Part shown: positions 41,276 to 49,813 of the stretch, piece by piece
Numbering within the stretch: the stretch's first letter is position 1
Layout of the letters: each line of letters begins with the position of its first letter
Assembly: GCF_016863015.1 (NCBI RefSeq)
Contig: NZ_BOOB01000009.1
Coordinates: forward strand, 1-64,000
Reading direction: 5' to 3'
From: Microbispora amethystogenes
GTDB taxonomy: Bacteria > Actinomycetota > Actinomycetes > Streptosporangiales > Streptosporangiaceae
DNA: 64,000 nt
Program-made: the position numbers and the translations under genes
Notes under the pieces: generated by a model
Told to the model about the DNA's origin: nothing
Seen by the model: only the letters and a program-made list of their open reading frames with translations
Database searches by the model: none

Positions 41276-42066
41276 CGATCCGGGTGGTGGTGGTCGCCGC
41301 TCTCGATCGAGCGGGGGTTCATGTCACGCCGCCACAGGTCGAGCCACTGCTCCCAGGCCTGGTCGGCGGTGTCGCGAACGCCTCTCGGGATCGCGGCCCG
41401 GAGCCGGGCCCGCGGGTCCTCGAACCAGTCGTCGCGCAGTTCGAACCGCCGGGGCCGCCACCTCCGGGCGATCTCACCGGCGTTCTCGTGGGTGCTCAGG
41501 AGGCCGCCCAGATAGCAGCTGACCAGGGTCTCGGCCGCGTGCAGCGCCTTGCGCGCCTCCTCCTGGTACCGCGACCACGTCTGCAGCCAGTTGTTGTCCG
41601 CGGTGGTCAGCAGGGTCACGTGACCCTCGATGTCCGCGTTGTGTTTCCGGATCTTCTGCTCCAGCCGCATCCGGACGGCCTCCTCCGGCGTCAGGAACCT
41701 CACCTCGTCCCACGACTCGCCTCGGTGGGGCACGCTGGCGCGTTCCAACGCGAGGATGTCGGGGTTGAGACCGGCGCTGATCGCCTGAACCTCGCTGACC
41801 TGCTGGCTCAGGGTCACCAGCGCACCCTGCGCCTGCCGTTCGATCAGCCCCAGGGCCTTCGCCCGCTCGTTCAGAAGCTCCGACTGCCGAAAGTCGAACT
41901 GCTTGTAAATGCGCTGAACGGCGGGAGGCTCGAACGCGGGGTCCTCGATGAAGATCTTGTAGTACGCCTTCTTCTCTCCGTCGGCCACGCCGGCTCGCCG
42001 GGCCTTCTCACAGGTGATGGCCTCGCCGGTCTCCCCGGCCTGACCCGGGTCCGCTTCATTCGCCAT
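41272..42066 (-). CDS. Coiled-coil protein, first gene of the Ter operon
   Basis: 264 residues, soluble, no signal peptide. Long helical stretches (about 60-110 and 140-190) with charged heptads; W-L-Q-T-W-S-R-Y and ARRWRPRRFELRDDWF are aromatic landmarks. It ends in GDHHHPDR. ATG at 42066 with GGGAGGGG twelve bases upstream; the longer frame to 42144 is Arg-rich and improbable. Its stop overlaps the lipoprotein start. I do not recognise the family. Confidence 0.7.
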   Translation of the reverse strand: MANEADPGQAGETGEAITCEKARRAGVADGEKKAYYKIFIEDPAFEPPAVQRIYKQFDFRQSELLNERAKALGLIERQAQGALVTLSQQVSEVQAISAGLNPDILALERASVPHRGESWDEVRFLTPEEAVRMRLEQKIRKHNADIEGHVTLLTTADNNWLQTWSRYQEEARKALHAAETLVSCYLGGLLSTHENAGEIARRWRPRRFELRDDWFEDPRARLRAAIPRGVRDTADQAWEQWLDLWRRDMNPRSIESGDHHHPDR

Positions 42067-42333
42067 TTGGCCGTGACCCCTCCCTTCACGGTGCCGTCTG
42101 GCTCGATCAGGTCTCAGGGTGCGGGAGGCAGGCGTGCGAGACACCCCATAAATCCGGTTTTCGGTTCCGGCGGTCCCGGGACAGCCCGATGCGCGGCCCG
42201 CCGGCTCCGCACGGGCGACAACCCGCCTTTATCAGGGGTCCTCCGATCTCGGCCGCCGCATGCTGGAGGACCGATCCGGCCGATAGGACCGACCGGCCGT
42301 CGGACGGCACATGTGAACGAGGAGGCCCCGGTC

Positions 42334-43092
42334 ATGACCTGTGCTCGGAACGGACGAGGAGGAGCGACATCGGCCCGAGGGGCCATCGCTCTCGTCCTCA
42401 CCCTTGTGTTGTCCTCCTGCGCCTCGGAGGAGCACGGCCCGTCGCCCGCCGCGTCGGCGTCCGCGGTGGCCTTACCCGAGATCACAGTCCCGGCGACCGG
42501 CGAATCGGAGACCACGGAATCGGAGGCCACGGAGACGGAGACGCCCGAGGACGACGAGACCGAGGACGACGACAGCGAGGACGGCGAGACCGGGGAGACG
42601 AGCCTGGCGGGTGGCAGTTACGAGGTGACGATCACGGGCGCCGCCGGGCAGGCGGACTTCGAGCGCGAGGGGACGGTGCGCGTGCTGGACACGATCTCCG
42701 AGGTCGGCACGACGAACGAGGTCAACGTCGTGGACGTCTGCCTGGTCTCGGGCTTCCCGGCGGCTCAGCCGGAGGCCGGCGCCATCTGGCTCGGCAGCAA
42801 CTCCGGGTGCGATCCGGATGCCTCCGCCGCCCACATCGACCTGGCGTACGTCGAGACGGACGGCCGGACGGTCACCGTACGGCCGGACGAGCGGGTGGCC
42901 GCCACGCTCGGCAACAACTTCACGGCGGGATCCGGCCTGGCGGCGGGGCTCTACGCCCCGGTGTCGGGGCAGATGTCGATCACGATCGACGACGACGGCG
43001 ACCTCTCGGGCACCGTCGACATCGTGGGGTACGGCGGTGCGGGCTTCGGAGAGATCCGCTACCAGGCGGAGATCAGCGGCCACCGCGCCTGA
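42334..43092 (+). CDS. Putative lipoprotein with acidic linker
   Basis: 252 residues. Lipobox LVLSSC near residue 30, then a low-complexity stretch rich in Glu, Asp and Thr (about 50-95, pairs such as TE, ETE, EDDD), then a beta-rich domain (YEVTITGAAGQADF to YQAEISGHRA). No catalytic motif recognised. The acidic linker could bind calcium or space the domain from the membrane. ATG at 42334 has GGAGG eight bases upstream; the GTG at 42313 is less likely. Divergent from the Ter operon. Confidence 0.75.
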   Translation: MTCARNGRGGATSARGAIALVLTLVLSSCASEEHGPSPAASASAVALPEITVPATGESETTESEATETETPEDDETEDDDSEDGETGETSLAGGSYEVTITGAAGQADFEREGTVRVLDTISEVGTTNEVNVVDVCLVSGFPAAQPEAGAIWLGSNSGCDPDASAAHIDLAYVETDGRTVTVRPDERVAATLGNNFTAGSGLAAGLYAPVSGQMSITIDDDGDLSGTVDIVGYGGAGFGEIRYQAEISGHRA

Positions 43093-43146
43093 CCGCCCGT
43101 CGCGGTGCTTCCGCGCCCGGCCACCGGCGCGCCGGGACGGCCCGCG

Positions 43147-43344
43147 TCAGTGTTGGGAGGCCTCGTACCAGAGGTAGGGGATCGACCAGTCCCAGTGCTC
43201 GGCCTCGCTCATCTCCCGTACCGGGTCGGGCTCGTGCGACCACAGTACGGCGCCGGGGACGCCGAACTGGGCGGCCCAGTATCGCCCGAGCCGTACGAAT
43301 CCCCGGCCGAGAGCGCAGGCCATCCGCTTCACCAGTGCGAGCAT
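43147..43344 (-). CDS. Small hypothetical protein
   Basis: About 65 residues: LALVKRMACALGRGFVRLGRYW, then GVPGAVLWSHEPDPVREMSEAEHWDWSIPYLWYEA. The end is aromatic and acidic and looks like real protein, not frame noise. GAGGAG is fourteen bases before the ATG, so the start could be the GTG one codon earlier. No family recognised. It neighbours a decayed gene, so it may itself be a remnant. Confidence 0.4.
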   Translation of the reverse strand: MLALVKRMACALGRGFVRLGRYWAAQFGVPGAVLWSHEPDPVREMSEAEHWDWSIPYLWYEASQH

Positions 43345-43472
43345 CACCGGGCACCACTCCTCGTACGCTCTGGCACGCCACTGCTTGTTACCCAGACCAC
43401 CATGGATCCGGAAATAAAGATTTAATCTGGTCGATTCCTCGAAGTAAATGGTCAGACGACCTCATGGTGGTC

Positions 43473-43916
43473 TCAGGCGCCGAGCAGTTCGTGCAGGCCC
43501 CAGCCGTCGGCGTCCTCCACCACCCGCAGCGCCAGCTCCGCGCGACCGGCCATGTCGAGCGGTGTGACACCGGCGACCGCGTGGCCGTGCGCGAGCCGGT
43601 CGAGCGCGGCCCCGACGAGTGGCCCCGCCGTCCGTACGGTCGATGGCAGCGCGATCGAACGCGTCGATCCGCCATGCAGCACGATGGTGCGCTGCCGGTA
43701 GAGACGACGGAAGCAGCCGCGCAGGTAACGTTCAACGCGGCCCAGCGTCACGGACGGCGCGGCCGTCAGTTCGCGCATCCGCCCGAGGGCCGCTGCTGTG
43801 ACCGGGTCGTCCACGTGGACGACCGGATCGGCGGCCAGCCACCGCACCATACGCCGTACCCGTTCCCGGTTGTTGCCGCCGATCGCGTCGAGGTCGCGTT
43901 CCCAGCCGGTGACTGA
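43473..43916 (-). pseudogene. C-terminal fragment of a larger protein
   Basis: About 148 codons with coherent content: WERDLDAIGGNNRERVRRMV, then YLRGCFRRLYRQRTIVLHGG and TAGPLVGAALDRLAHG, an Arg/Leu-rich helical end. It has no start of its own. Upstream on the same strand up to about 44200, similar sense pieces (LWDVGTVLALREAVEAADWVGS) occur in other frames. This looks like a gene broken by frameshifts, of which only the end stays open. The R-Q-R-x-x-V-L-H-G-G segment resembles the end of abortive-infection or HEPN-like proteins, but that is a guess. Confidence 0.5.
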
Positions 43917-44365
43917 CCTCCTCCCTCGACAACCAATGGGGCGACTTGCTCGCCACTTGTGCGGCGGGTAGTGCACTGTCGGTCTTGAGCCTCCGCAGCA
44001 GCGACTCGCGTGTTTACCAGGCCAGGGAGCCCTGCGAGAGCACGTGGCTTCCCACCCAGTCGGCCGCCTCCACGGCTTCGCGCAGCGCGAGTACGGTGCC
44101 CACGTCCCACAGCCGCCGATGCCAGGGCGGAGTCGCCCGGAAGGGCCTCTCCCCATCGCCTTTTCTGGGGGTTGTGCGGCATCCAGTTCGGCTGATCAAG
44201 GGCCTGTCGTCACAGTTTCCGCACAACTCGCCCACTCTCTGTGATCGAATCTGCTTCGGCACTTCGTACGGCTGTGTCCCTGCGATGCTTCCGGTTCTCG
44301 TCCGAGGGCAGTGAAGCCCCGGCGTCCGCGTATCGTTCTCGAAACGCGAGTGACTGGAGGTGCCG

Positions 44366-45019
44366 ATGCGGCTGGAGGCCGTCTTCTTCGACGTCGGGGA
44401 GACCCTCGTGGACGAGACCCGGGAGTACGGCACCTGGGCTGACTGGCTCGGGGTGCCACGCCACACCTTCTCCGCCGTGTTCGGCGCCGTCATCGCCCGC
44501 GGCGGGGACTACCGGGAGACCTTCCAGCACTTCCGGCCAGGGTTCGACCTCCACGCCGAGCGGGAGCGCCGGGCCAGGGAGGGGCACGCCGAGACGTTCG
44601 GCGAGGAGAACCTCTACCCCGACGCGCGGCCGTGCCTCGCCGAACTGCGGGAGATGGGGTTGCGCGTCGGGCTCGCCGGCAACCAGACCTCCCGCGCCGA
44701 AAGCATCCTGCGTACCCTCGGCCTGCCCGTGGACGTGATCGGCACCTCCGACGGCTGGGGCGTGGAGAAGCCCGCCCCGGCCTTCTTCGAGCGCGTGGTG
44801 GCGGAGGCCGGCTGCCCCGCGGAGTCGGTTCTCTACGTGGGCGACCGGCTCGACAACGACATCCGGCCCGCCCAGCGGGCCGGGCTGCCCACCGCCCTCG
44901 TACGGCGGGGCCCCTGGGGCCACGTCCTCCGGGACGAGGCGGTGACCCGGGCGTGCCTGTTCCAGGTCGACTCGCTCGACGAGTTACCCGCCCTGGTCCG
45001 CAAGCACAACGGCGACTGA
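44366..45019 (+). CDS. HAD-superfamily hydrolase
   Basis: 217 residues with a full HAD core. Motif I is FFDVGETL, so the second acid of the usual D-x-D is Gly, as in dehalogenase-like and some non-phosphatase members. Motif II LAGNQTS, motif III Lys in VEKPAPAFF, motif IV YVGDRLDNDI. A helical cap covers about 15-85. Substrate unknown; phosphatase activity is less certain given motif I. ATG at 44366 with GGAGG five bases upstream. Four bases before the convergent LysR gene's stop. Confidence 0.85.
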   Translation: MRLEAVFFDVGETLVDETREYGTWADWLGVPRHTFSAVFGAVIARGGDYRETFQHFRPGFDLHAERERRAREGHAETFGEENLYPDARPCLAELREMGLRVGLAGNQTSRAESILRTLGLPVDVIGTSDGWGVEKPAPAFFERVVAEAGCPAESVLYVGDRLDNDIRPAQRAGLPTALVRRGPWGHVLRDEAVTRACLFQVDSLDELPALVRKHNGD

Positions 45020-45023
45020 CGGC

Positions 45024-45926
45024 TCAGCCCGCCTCGGTGAGGTCGATCGAAGAGGCCAGTTCGGCGGCCACGGCGCGGAGGTTGCGGACGACCTGCCGGT
45101 CACGCGTGGCGGGCCAGGCGACGACGGTCTCGGCCCGGTCGCCGGCCAGGGGCACGAACACCACACCCGTACGCCTGAGGCTGTGCGCCGACCGGGCGAG
45201 CCGGGTCACGCCCACTCCGGCGGCGACCAGGCCGAGCAGGCTCGGCACGCCGTCGGCCCGCTGCGCCACCCTGGGCTCGAAGCCGGCCGCGCGGAAGTCG
45301 TCGTCGTACTTGCGGTGCCAGGGCGGCCAGGACTCGCGCGACGTGAGCACCCAGGGTTCGGCGGCCAGATCGGCGAGCCGTAGCCCGGCCCGTCCGGCGA
45401 GCGGGTGGCCGGTCGGCAGGACCGCGCAGACGGGCTCGGAGACCAGCGCCTCGGTCTCCAGATCGTCCACGAGCGGCGGACGGGTGAACGCCGCGTCGTA
45501 CCGGTCCTCGCGCAGGCCCGCCACGAGGTCGGCGATGCCGACGGCCTCGGCGGTGAGCTCGACGTCCGGGTACCGCTTCCGGAACGCGCGGACGACCGGC
45601 GGCATCATGTAGTTCGCGGTGGAGGCGAGGAAGGCCAGGCGGAGCCTGCCGGTCTCCCCCCGCACGGCGCGGCGGGCGGCCTGCAGCGCGGTGTCGGCCC
45701 GGTCCAGGACCGCGCGTGCCTCGGGCAGGAAGACGCGGCCGATCTCGGTCAGGCGGGTGCCGCGGGTGTCGCGGTCGAACAGGCGTGCGCCGAGGGCGTG
45801 TTCGAGCGCCGCGATCTGCTGTGACAGCGACTGCTGCGCGATGTGCAGCTCCCGCGCGGCGACGGTGAAGCTCAGATGCTCGGCCACGGCGACGAAGTAC
45901 CGCAGATGGCGCAGCTCGGGGGTCAC
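45024..45926 (-). CDS. LysR-family transcription regulator
   Basis: 300 residues. N-terminal winged HTH (LRYFVAVAEHLSFTVAARELHIAQQSLSQQIAALEHALGARLFDR, 7-52), then the two-lobed effector domain (LRLAFLASTANYMMPPVVRAF to GVTRLARSAHSL). Divergent from the SDR gene at 46025 with a 98-base spacer, the classic arrangement for LysR control of the neighbouring gene. The spacer has a CACAGGTTCCCTG-like half-palindrome near 45945-45960 that could be the T-N11-A site. Confidence 0.92.
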   Translation of the reverse strand: MTPELRHLRYFVAVAEHLSFTVAARELHIAQQSLSQQIAALEHALGARLFDRDTRGTRLTEIGRVFLPEARAVLDRADTALQAARRAVRGETGRLRLAFLASTANYMMPPVVRAFRKRYPDVELTAEAVGIADLVAGLREDRYDAAFTRPPLVDDLETEALVSEPVCAVLPTGHPLAGRAGLRLADLAAEPWVLTSRESWPPWHRKYDDDFRAAGFEPRVAQRADGVPSLLGLVAAGVGVTRLARSAHSLRRTGVVFVPLAGDRAETVVAWPATRDRQVVRNLRAVAAELASSIDLTEAG

Positions 45927-45991
45927 AGGCTCTGACTGTAACCGCCGCAGGGAACCTGTGTTGGCCGTGCCGGTCCCGCGCGGCCCAGAGT

Positions 45992-46024
45992 GGTCCCACT
46001 GATCACGACACGAGGAGTGGGACC
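45992..46024 (+). promoter_or_regulatory. Hairpin enclosing the SDR ribosome site
   Basis: GGTCCCAC at 45992-45999 pairs with GTGGGACC at 46017-46024, whose last base touches the ATG at 46025. The GAGGAG ribosome site (46012-46017) lies at the edge of the loop. In mRNA the start region would be next to a stable 8-bp stem, which could modulate translation. Confidence 0.5.
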
Positions 46025-46873
46025 ATGACCGGACGGGTGTGGCTGATCACCGGATGCTCGGCGGGTTTCGGCCGGGAGCTGGCCCAAGCCGCCCTGGCGG
46101 CGGGGGACCGGGTGATGGCGACCGCCCGGCGCGTCGAGACGCTGGCAAAACTGGTGGAGACGGGCGGCGACCGTGTGCGCGTCGCCGGGCTGGACGTCAC
46201 CGACGCGGCGTCGATCGGCGCGGCGGTGGCCGACGCCCTGTCCGCCTTCGGCCGGATCGACGTGGTGGTGAACAACGCCGGTCATGGCTCGGTGGGAGCC
46301 GTGGAGGAACTGTCGATGAGCGACCTGCGCGCGCTGATGGAGGTCATGTTCTTCGGGGCGACGGCCGTGACCAAGGAGGTCCTGCCGCATCTGCGCCGGC
46401 AGGGGAGCGGCACGATCGTGCAGATGAGCTCGATGGGCGGGCAGCTCAGCATGCCGGGGTTCGGCGCCTACTGCGCCGCCAAGTTCGCCCTGGAAGGGCT
46501 GTCGGAGGCGCTCGCCGCCGAGGTCGCGCCCTTCGGCGTACGGGTGCTCATCGTGGAACCGGGGGCGTTCCGCACCGAGTTCGGCGGACACCGCATGCAC
46601 CGCTCGGAGCCCATCGACGCCTACCGGGTGTCCACGGGGGCGACCAGGGCCTCCGTGGACGGGATGGACGGCACCCAGCCGGGAGATCCGGCCAGGGCCG
46701 CGCAGGCGATCCTCGAGGTCCTCGGCCACGACGATCCTCCGCTGCGGCTCGCCCTCGGCGACGACGCGGTGGATGCCATCCGGGCCCACCACGAGATGCT
46801 GCGCGGCGACCTGGACCGCTGGGAGAAGCTCAGCCGGGCGACGAGCCTCGAAGGTTCCCGGGGCGACGGCTGA
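46025..46873 (+). CDS. SDR-family oxidoreductase
   Basis: 282 residues. ITGCSAGFG (8-16) is the cofactor loop, VVNNAGHG near 77-84, SSMGG with the catalytic Ser, and YCAAK with the Tyr-Lys pair near 148-152. The family resembles NADP-dependent ketoacyl/retinol-type reductases (VEPGAFRTEFG). Divergent from, and probably controlled by, the LysR gene. Its translation start is bracketed by a hairpin. Substrate unknown. Confidence 0.9.
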   Translation: MTGRVWLITGCSAGFGRELAQAALAAGDRVMATARRVETLAKLVETGGDRVRVAGLDVTDAASIGAAVADALSAFGRIDVVVNNAGHGSVGAVEELSMSDLRALMEVMFFGATAVTKEVLPHLRRQGSGTIVQMSSMGGQLSMPGFGAYCAAKFALEGLSEALAAEVAPFGVRVLIVEPGAFRTEFGGHRMHRSEPIDAYRVSTGATRASVDGMDGTQPGDPARAAQAILEVLGHDDPPLRLALGDDAVDAIRAHHEMLRGDLDRWEKLSRATSLEGSRGDG

Positions 46874-46895
46874 TCCTGGCCGGCGCGGGCCATGG

Positions 46896-48236
46896 TCACA
46901 TCGTGAGCTCGGGGAGCCTGGCGCGGCCGAGGTCCGTGAGCCGTTCGCCGAGTTGCCGCGTCGCCGCCGCGGGCGGCAGCGCGTCCAGCACCCCGCGGAC
47001 GCGCTCGTGGCCGACGGCGTACCAGCATTCCTCCAGCGCGTCGACGGCCCGCCTGAGGTGCTCGGTGGCCTGGTCGCCGTCGGCCGGGGCGTGTGCGGCG
47101 GCGAGGTCGGCGAACAGCACCGAGCGTTGTTTGCCGCCGTTCGGGCCGAGGTGGTCGAGAGCGGTGCGCAACCGGCGGGCCGCCTCCTCGTACTGGCCGG
47201 CGGTGAGCGCGCTGTATCCGGCGAAGCCGTCGAGCCGGGCGCGCTCGAAGAAGTCGAGCCAGGGAGGGTCTTCCCCCCTCGTGTCGATCATCTGGTCGGC
47301 CCGGTCGATGTGCTTCATGCACTCCTTGGGCTCGCCGCACCGGGCGGTGATCTCCGAGGCGACGCAGTGGAGCCACGCCCTGGTCAGCGGGCCGACGCCG
47401 TGCCAGGCGTGCGCGAACGCCGCGTCGAGTAACCCCAGGGCGTCGGAGCGGCGGCCGCCGAAGCCGGGGACGAACGCCGCGTGGGCGAGCACGGCGGCGG
47501 CGAGCGGATGGTCTCCGCACTCCCGCGTCGCCGACAGGGCCAGCCGGAACAGCCGCGCGGCCGTATGGCATTCCTCCAGATCGAAGAAGGCCACCCTGCC
47601 GGACAGCAGGGCCGAGCGCGCGGCCGCCTCGGCGAGCGTCTGCCGCACCGCTCCCTCCGGGGCGGCGCGCAGCAGGCTCGTGCCGAGCCGGGTGTGGGCG
47701 ACCGACGCCTGGAAGATCTCCTCCGGGGGCGAGGTCCAGTAGAGCGCGGCCTGCCGGTCGACGACCCGGGCGAACGCCTCGGCCGACTCGGCGTCGACCC
47801 CGCGCCCGCGTTCCACCGCCGCCGGGAGACGTTCGCCGCCCTCGCCGAGGAGCGGGGCGAGCACGCCCGCGCCGAAGAGGTTCCGCAGGAACGTGGAACG
47901 GTCGATGCCGTCTGCGGTGATCATGCTCAGCAGCCTCCCAATCTCGTCCACCACCTCCGTCACCGGCCGCATGGCCATCTCGTCGGGGGTGAGCAGTCCC
48001 AGTTCGCTCGCGGACATACCGAAAATCGTCACGAGATGCTTGCGGTAGCGCGGGTCCGGCCACCGCTCGCCGGTCTCCCACCGGCGGACGGTGTTCGCCG
48101 TCAGGCCCGTGTCCTTCTCCCCGCACGACCGCATGGCCGTACGGATGCGTTCGCACACTTCCTCGTAGGACCACCCGCGCTGCAGGCGTTCCCATGCGAG
48201 CCGGCGATTCGGCGGATGACGGTGGCTGGCCGGCAT
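46896..48236 (-). CDS. XRE-family regulator with long helical sensor domain
   Basis: 446 residues. An N-terminal helix-turn-helix (about 12-75: LAWERLQRGWSYEEVCERI, TANTVRRWETGERWP) is followed by 370 residues of TPR-like helices with repeated A-x-x-A-F and A-A-R-L patterns (AARLFRLALSATRECGDHPLAAAVLAHAAF, EEAARRLRTALDHLG). Such regulators, common in actinomycetes, often pair with small divergently encoded proteins; the 82-residue SDAGRW protein lies just beyond the divergent promoter. ATG at 48236 with GAGGAGGGG seven bases upstream. It converges on the SDR gene. Confidence 0.88.
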   Translation of the reverse strand: MPASHRHPPNRRLAWERLQRGWSYEEVCERIRTAMRSCGEKDTGLTANTVRRWETGERWPDPRYRKHLVTIFGMSASELGLLTPDEMAMRPVTEVVDEIGRLLSMITADGIDRSTFLRNLFGAGVLAPLLGEGGERLPAAVERGRGVDAESAEAFARVVDRQAALYWTSPPEEIFQASVAHTRLGTSLLRAAPEGAVRQTLAEAAARSALLSGRVAFFDLEECHTAARLFRLALSATRECGDHPLAAAVLAHAAFVPGFGGRRSDALGLLDAAFAHAWHGVGPLTRAWLHCVASEITARCGEPKECMKHIDRADQMIDTRGEDPPWLDFFERARLDGFAGYSALTAGQYEEAARRLRTALDHLGPNGGKQRSVLFADLAAAHAPADGDQATEHLRRAVDALEECWYAVGHERVRGVLDALPPAAATRQLGERLTDLGRARLPELTM

Positions 48237-48432
48237 GTCGCACCCCTCCTCGCATGACCGCTTCTCGCGCGACCACGTGCACGCTGCGTCGGCGTGACAC
48301 GCTGACACTACGGGAGTTTCCGTGTTCGCGCGGCTACTGGCTGTGATTGGACGTCCCCTGGCTGATACCGCCGCCCTCGCGGACGCGCTTGACTTGGCCC
48401 ACTTCCGCGAGCAGCCGTTGGAGATGGGTGAC

Positions 48433-48681
48433 ATGACCACGTTGGAGGACATCGCGCGGGTCCACACCGGCTGGATCATCTGGCGGTCGGACGCCGGCCG
48501 CTGGTGGGCCACCAGGCGCGGGGCGGTCGACCTGGAAGCCATCCGGAGGGGGTGCGCGATGACGCTCGACGCCGACGACCCCGAGGGCCTCGCCGCCGCC
48601 CTGACCGCCCAGGAGGAGGTGACCGCCGAAATCGTCGCAGACCTCGCCCCCATCCCCGCGGACTCCGCCCCCACCGGGTGA
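48433..48681 (+). CDS. Small conserved protein (SDAGRW family), second copy
   Basis: 82 residues with WIIWRSDAGRWWATRRG at 14-30 and CAMTLDADDPEGLAAAL after it, matching the protein at 5713. Start ATG at 48433 (GGAG nine bases upstream); the frame is open back to GTG 48322. It is divergent from the XRE regulator, so it may be its target or partner. A helical Ala/Glu-rich tail ends at ADSAPTG. Function unknown. Confidence 0.7.
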   Translation: MTTLEDIARVHTGWIIWRSDAGRWWATRRGAVDLEAIRRGCAMTLDADDPEGLAAALTAQEEVTAEIVADLAPIPADSAPTG

Positions 48682-48694
48682 TCACAAGGCGCGG

Positions 48695-48897
48695 TCAGCG
48701 GCCGTGCCGGAGGCGGTCCCTTATGTAGTCGACGACGTGGGCCGCGCAGGCGCCGTTGTTGGCGCCTGCACGATCGGTGACGGTGAACTCCGCCGGCGAC
48801 GGGCACGACGACCCGCCCCAACTGCACCGGCGTTCTCCCCCTTCGTGCCCGGGCGGTAGTCGCCCGCCTCCCAGAACTTGATCTGCAACAGGTCCAT
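48695..48897 (-). pseudogene. Small gene broken by a 5-bp insertion
   Basis: From ATG 48897 the frame reads MDLLQIKFWEAGDYRPGTKGEN, then becomes Arg-rich nonsense. If five bases (GCCGG) are skipped, a second frame continues as CSWGGSSCPSPAEFTVTDRAG and HVVDYIRDRLRHGR to the stop at 48695. The joined product of about 65 residues is coherent, and the start has GACTGGGCGGATGG upstream. So this looks like a recently frameshifted small gene, possibly DUF397-like because it neighbours an XRE regulator. A sequencing error would give the same picture. Confidence 0.5.
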
Positions 48898-48931
48898 CCG
48901 CCCAGTCCTCCGCTTGTCCTGACACCTTTGC

Positions 48932-49099
48932 TCAGACAAGGAGATCGGAGCGAAGGGCCTCTGCCTGGAGGATGCGCTCGATCTCCTTCTCGTCCGCATT
49001 GTGTCCCGTCTGCCGACGCAGTTCCTTCCGTACGGCGCCGAGGAGTGGAAGGTGAGAGCGGGGGGCTTTGTTGACATCGGTAGTCGTAAGAGAGAGCAT
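48932..49099 (-). CDS. Small hypothetical protein
   Basis: 55 residues: MLSLTTTDVNKAPRSHLPLL, then GAVRKELRRQTGHNADEKEIERILQAEALRSDLLV. The second half is an amphipathic charged helix with convincing codon use. The start codon lies inside a 15-bp palindrome (49092-49106), so expression may be autoregulated. It is upstream of the broken gene at 48897 on the same strand. Unknown family. Confidence 0.4.
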   Translation of the reverse strand: MLSLTTTDVNKAPRSHLPLLGAVRKELRRQTGHNADEKEIERILQAEALRSDLLV

Positions 49100-49106
49100 T
49101 GCTCTC
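49092..49106. promoter_or_regulatory. Perfect 15-bp palindrome
   Basis: GAGAGCA-T-TGCTCTC, 46 bases upstream of the membrane protein gene at 49152 and overlapping the start codon of the small minus-strand ORF. A size and symmetry usual for TetR/MarR-type operators. Confidence 0.5.
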
Positions 49107-49151
49107 GAAACGGAGCGATGTCTCTAACTCTGCTTGCCGATGGAGCCCCCC

Positions 49152-49784
49152 ATGAACGCGGTCCTGCCTGCTCGTGCCCGGTTGACTGGGCTGTCCTTTC
49201 TCGTGGCCGGAATTCTGTTCCTCCTCTATCCGCTGGTGCGGCCGTACGGGGACGAGACGGCGCTGTCCGGGGCCGCGACGATGGCGTCGCCCGCCTGGGT
49301 CGCGGCGCACCTGTTCGGAATGGTCGGTTTCGTCCTGCTCGCGCTGGGGACTCTCGGCCTCTACCTGGTGCTCGACCGGCCCCTCGCCCTGCGGGCGGCG
49401 GTGGTGACCTGGATCGGGGCCGGGCTCACCCTGCCGTACTACGGCGCGGAGGACTTCGGGCTGCACGTCATCGGCGCGCGGGCCGTGCGGGACGGCGACG
49501 TCACGCTGCTGGCGCTGGTGGACGAGTTCCGCTTCGGTCCGGTGGCGATCACGATGTTCGCGGCCGGGCTCGTGCTGCTCGGCGCCGGCGCCGTCCTGGC
49601 CGCCGTCGCCGCCGGACGGTCAGGCGTCCTGCCCCGGTGGAGCGGCGCCCCGATGGCCGTGGGGATGGCGCTGTTCATCCCCCAGTTCTTCGGTTCGCCG
49701 GCGGTGCGGATCGCCCACGGCCTGCTGCTGGCGATCGGGGGCGTCTGGCTCGCGGTCGCCCTGCGGCGGGCGAGCCGATCATGA
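49152..49784 (+). CDS. Six-helix membrane protein
   Basis: 210 residues, mostly hydrophobic. Helices at about 11-28, 48-68, 74-94, 128-150 and 158-175 with a short final one. YYGAEDFGLHVIGARAV lies in a loop and is the most polar part. The layout matches small DUF4386/DoxX-sized actinobacterial membrane proteins, but I cannot assign a family. ATG at 49152 preceded by GGAG at 49142. An operator-like palindrome lies upstream. Confidence 0.7.
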   Translation: MNAVLPARARLTGLSFLVAGILFLLYPLVRPYGDETALSGAATMASPAWVAAHLFGMVGFVLLALGTLGLYLVLDRPLALRAAVVTWIGAGLTLPYYGAEDFGLHVIGARAVRDGDVTLLALVDEFRFGPVAITMFAAGLVLLGAGAVLAAVAAGRSGVLPRWSGAPMAVGMALFIPQFFGSPAVRIAHGLLLAIGGVWLAVALRRASRS

Positions 49785-49800
49785 TCGAATGGTTGTTCTA
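49785..49800 (+). promoter_or_regulatory. SOS (LexA) box-like site before alkB
   Basis: TCGAATGGTTGTTCTA differs at two positions from the actinobacterial LexA consensus TCGAAC-N4-GTTCGA. It directly abuts a -10 element TACAAT (49802-49807), which is 6 bases before the ATG of the AlkB-like gene. Position and target gene both fit damage control. Confidence 0.6.
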
Positions 49801-49813
49801 ATACAATGGAGTC

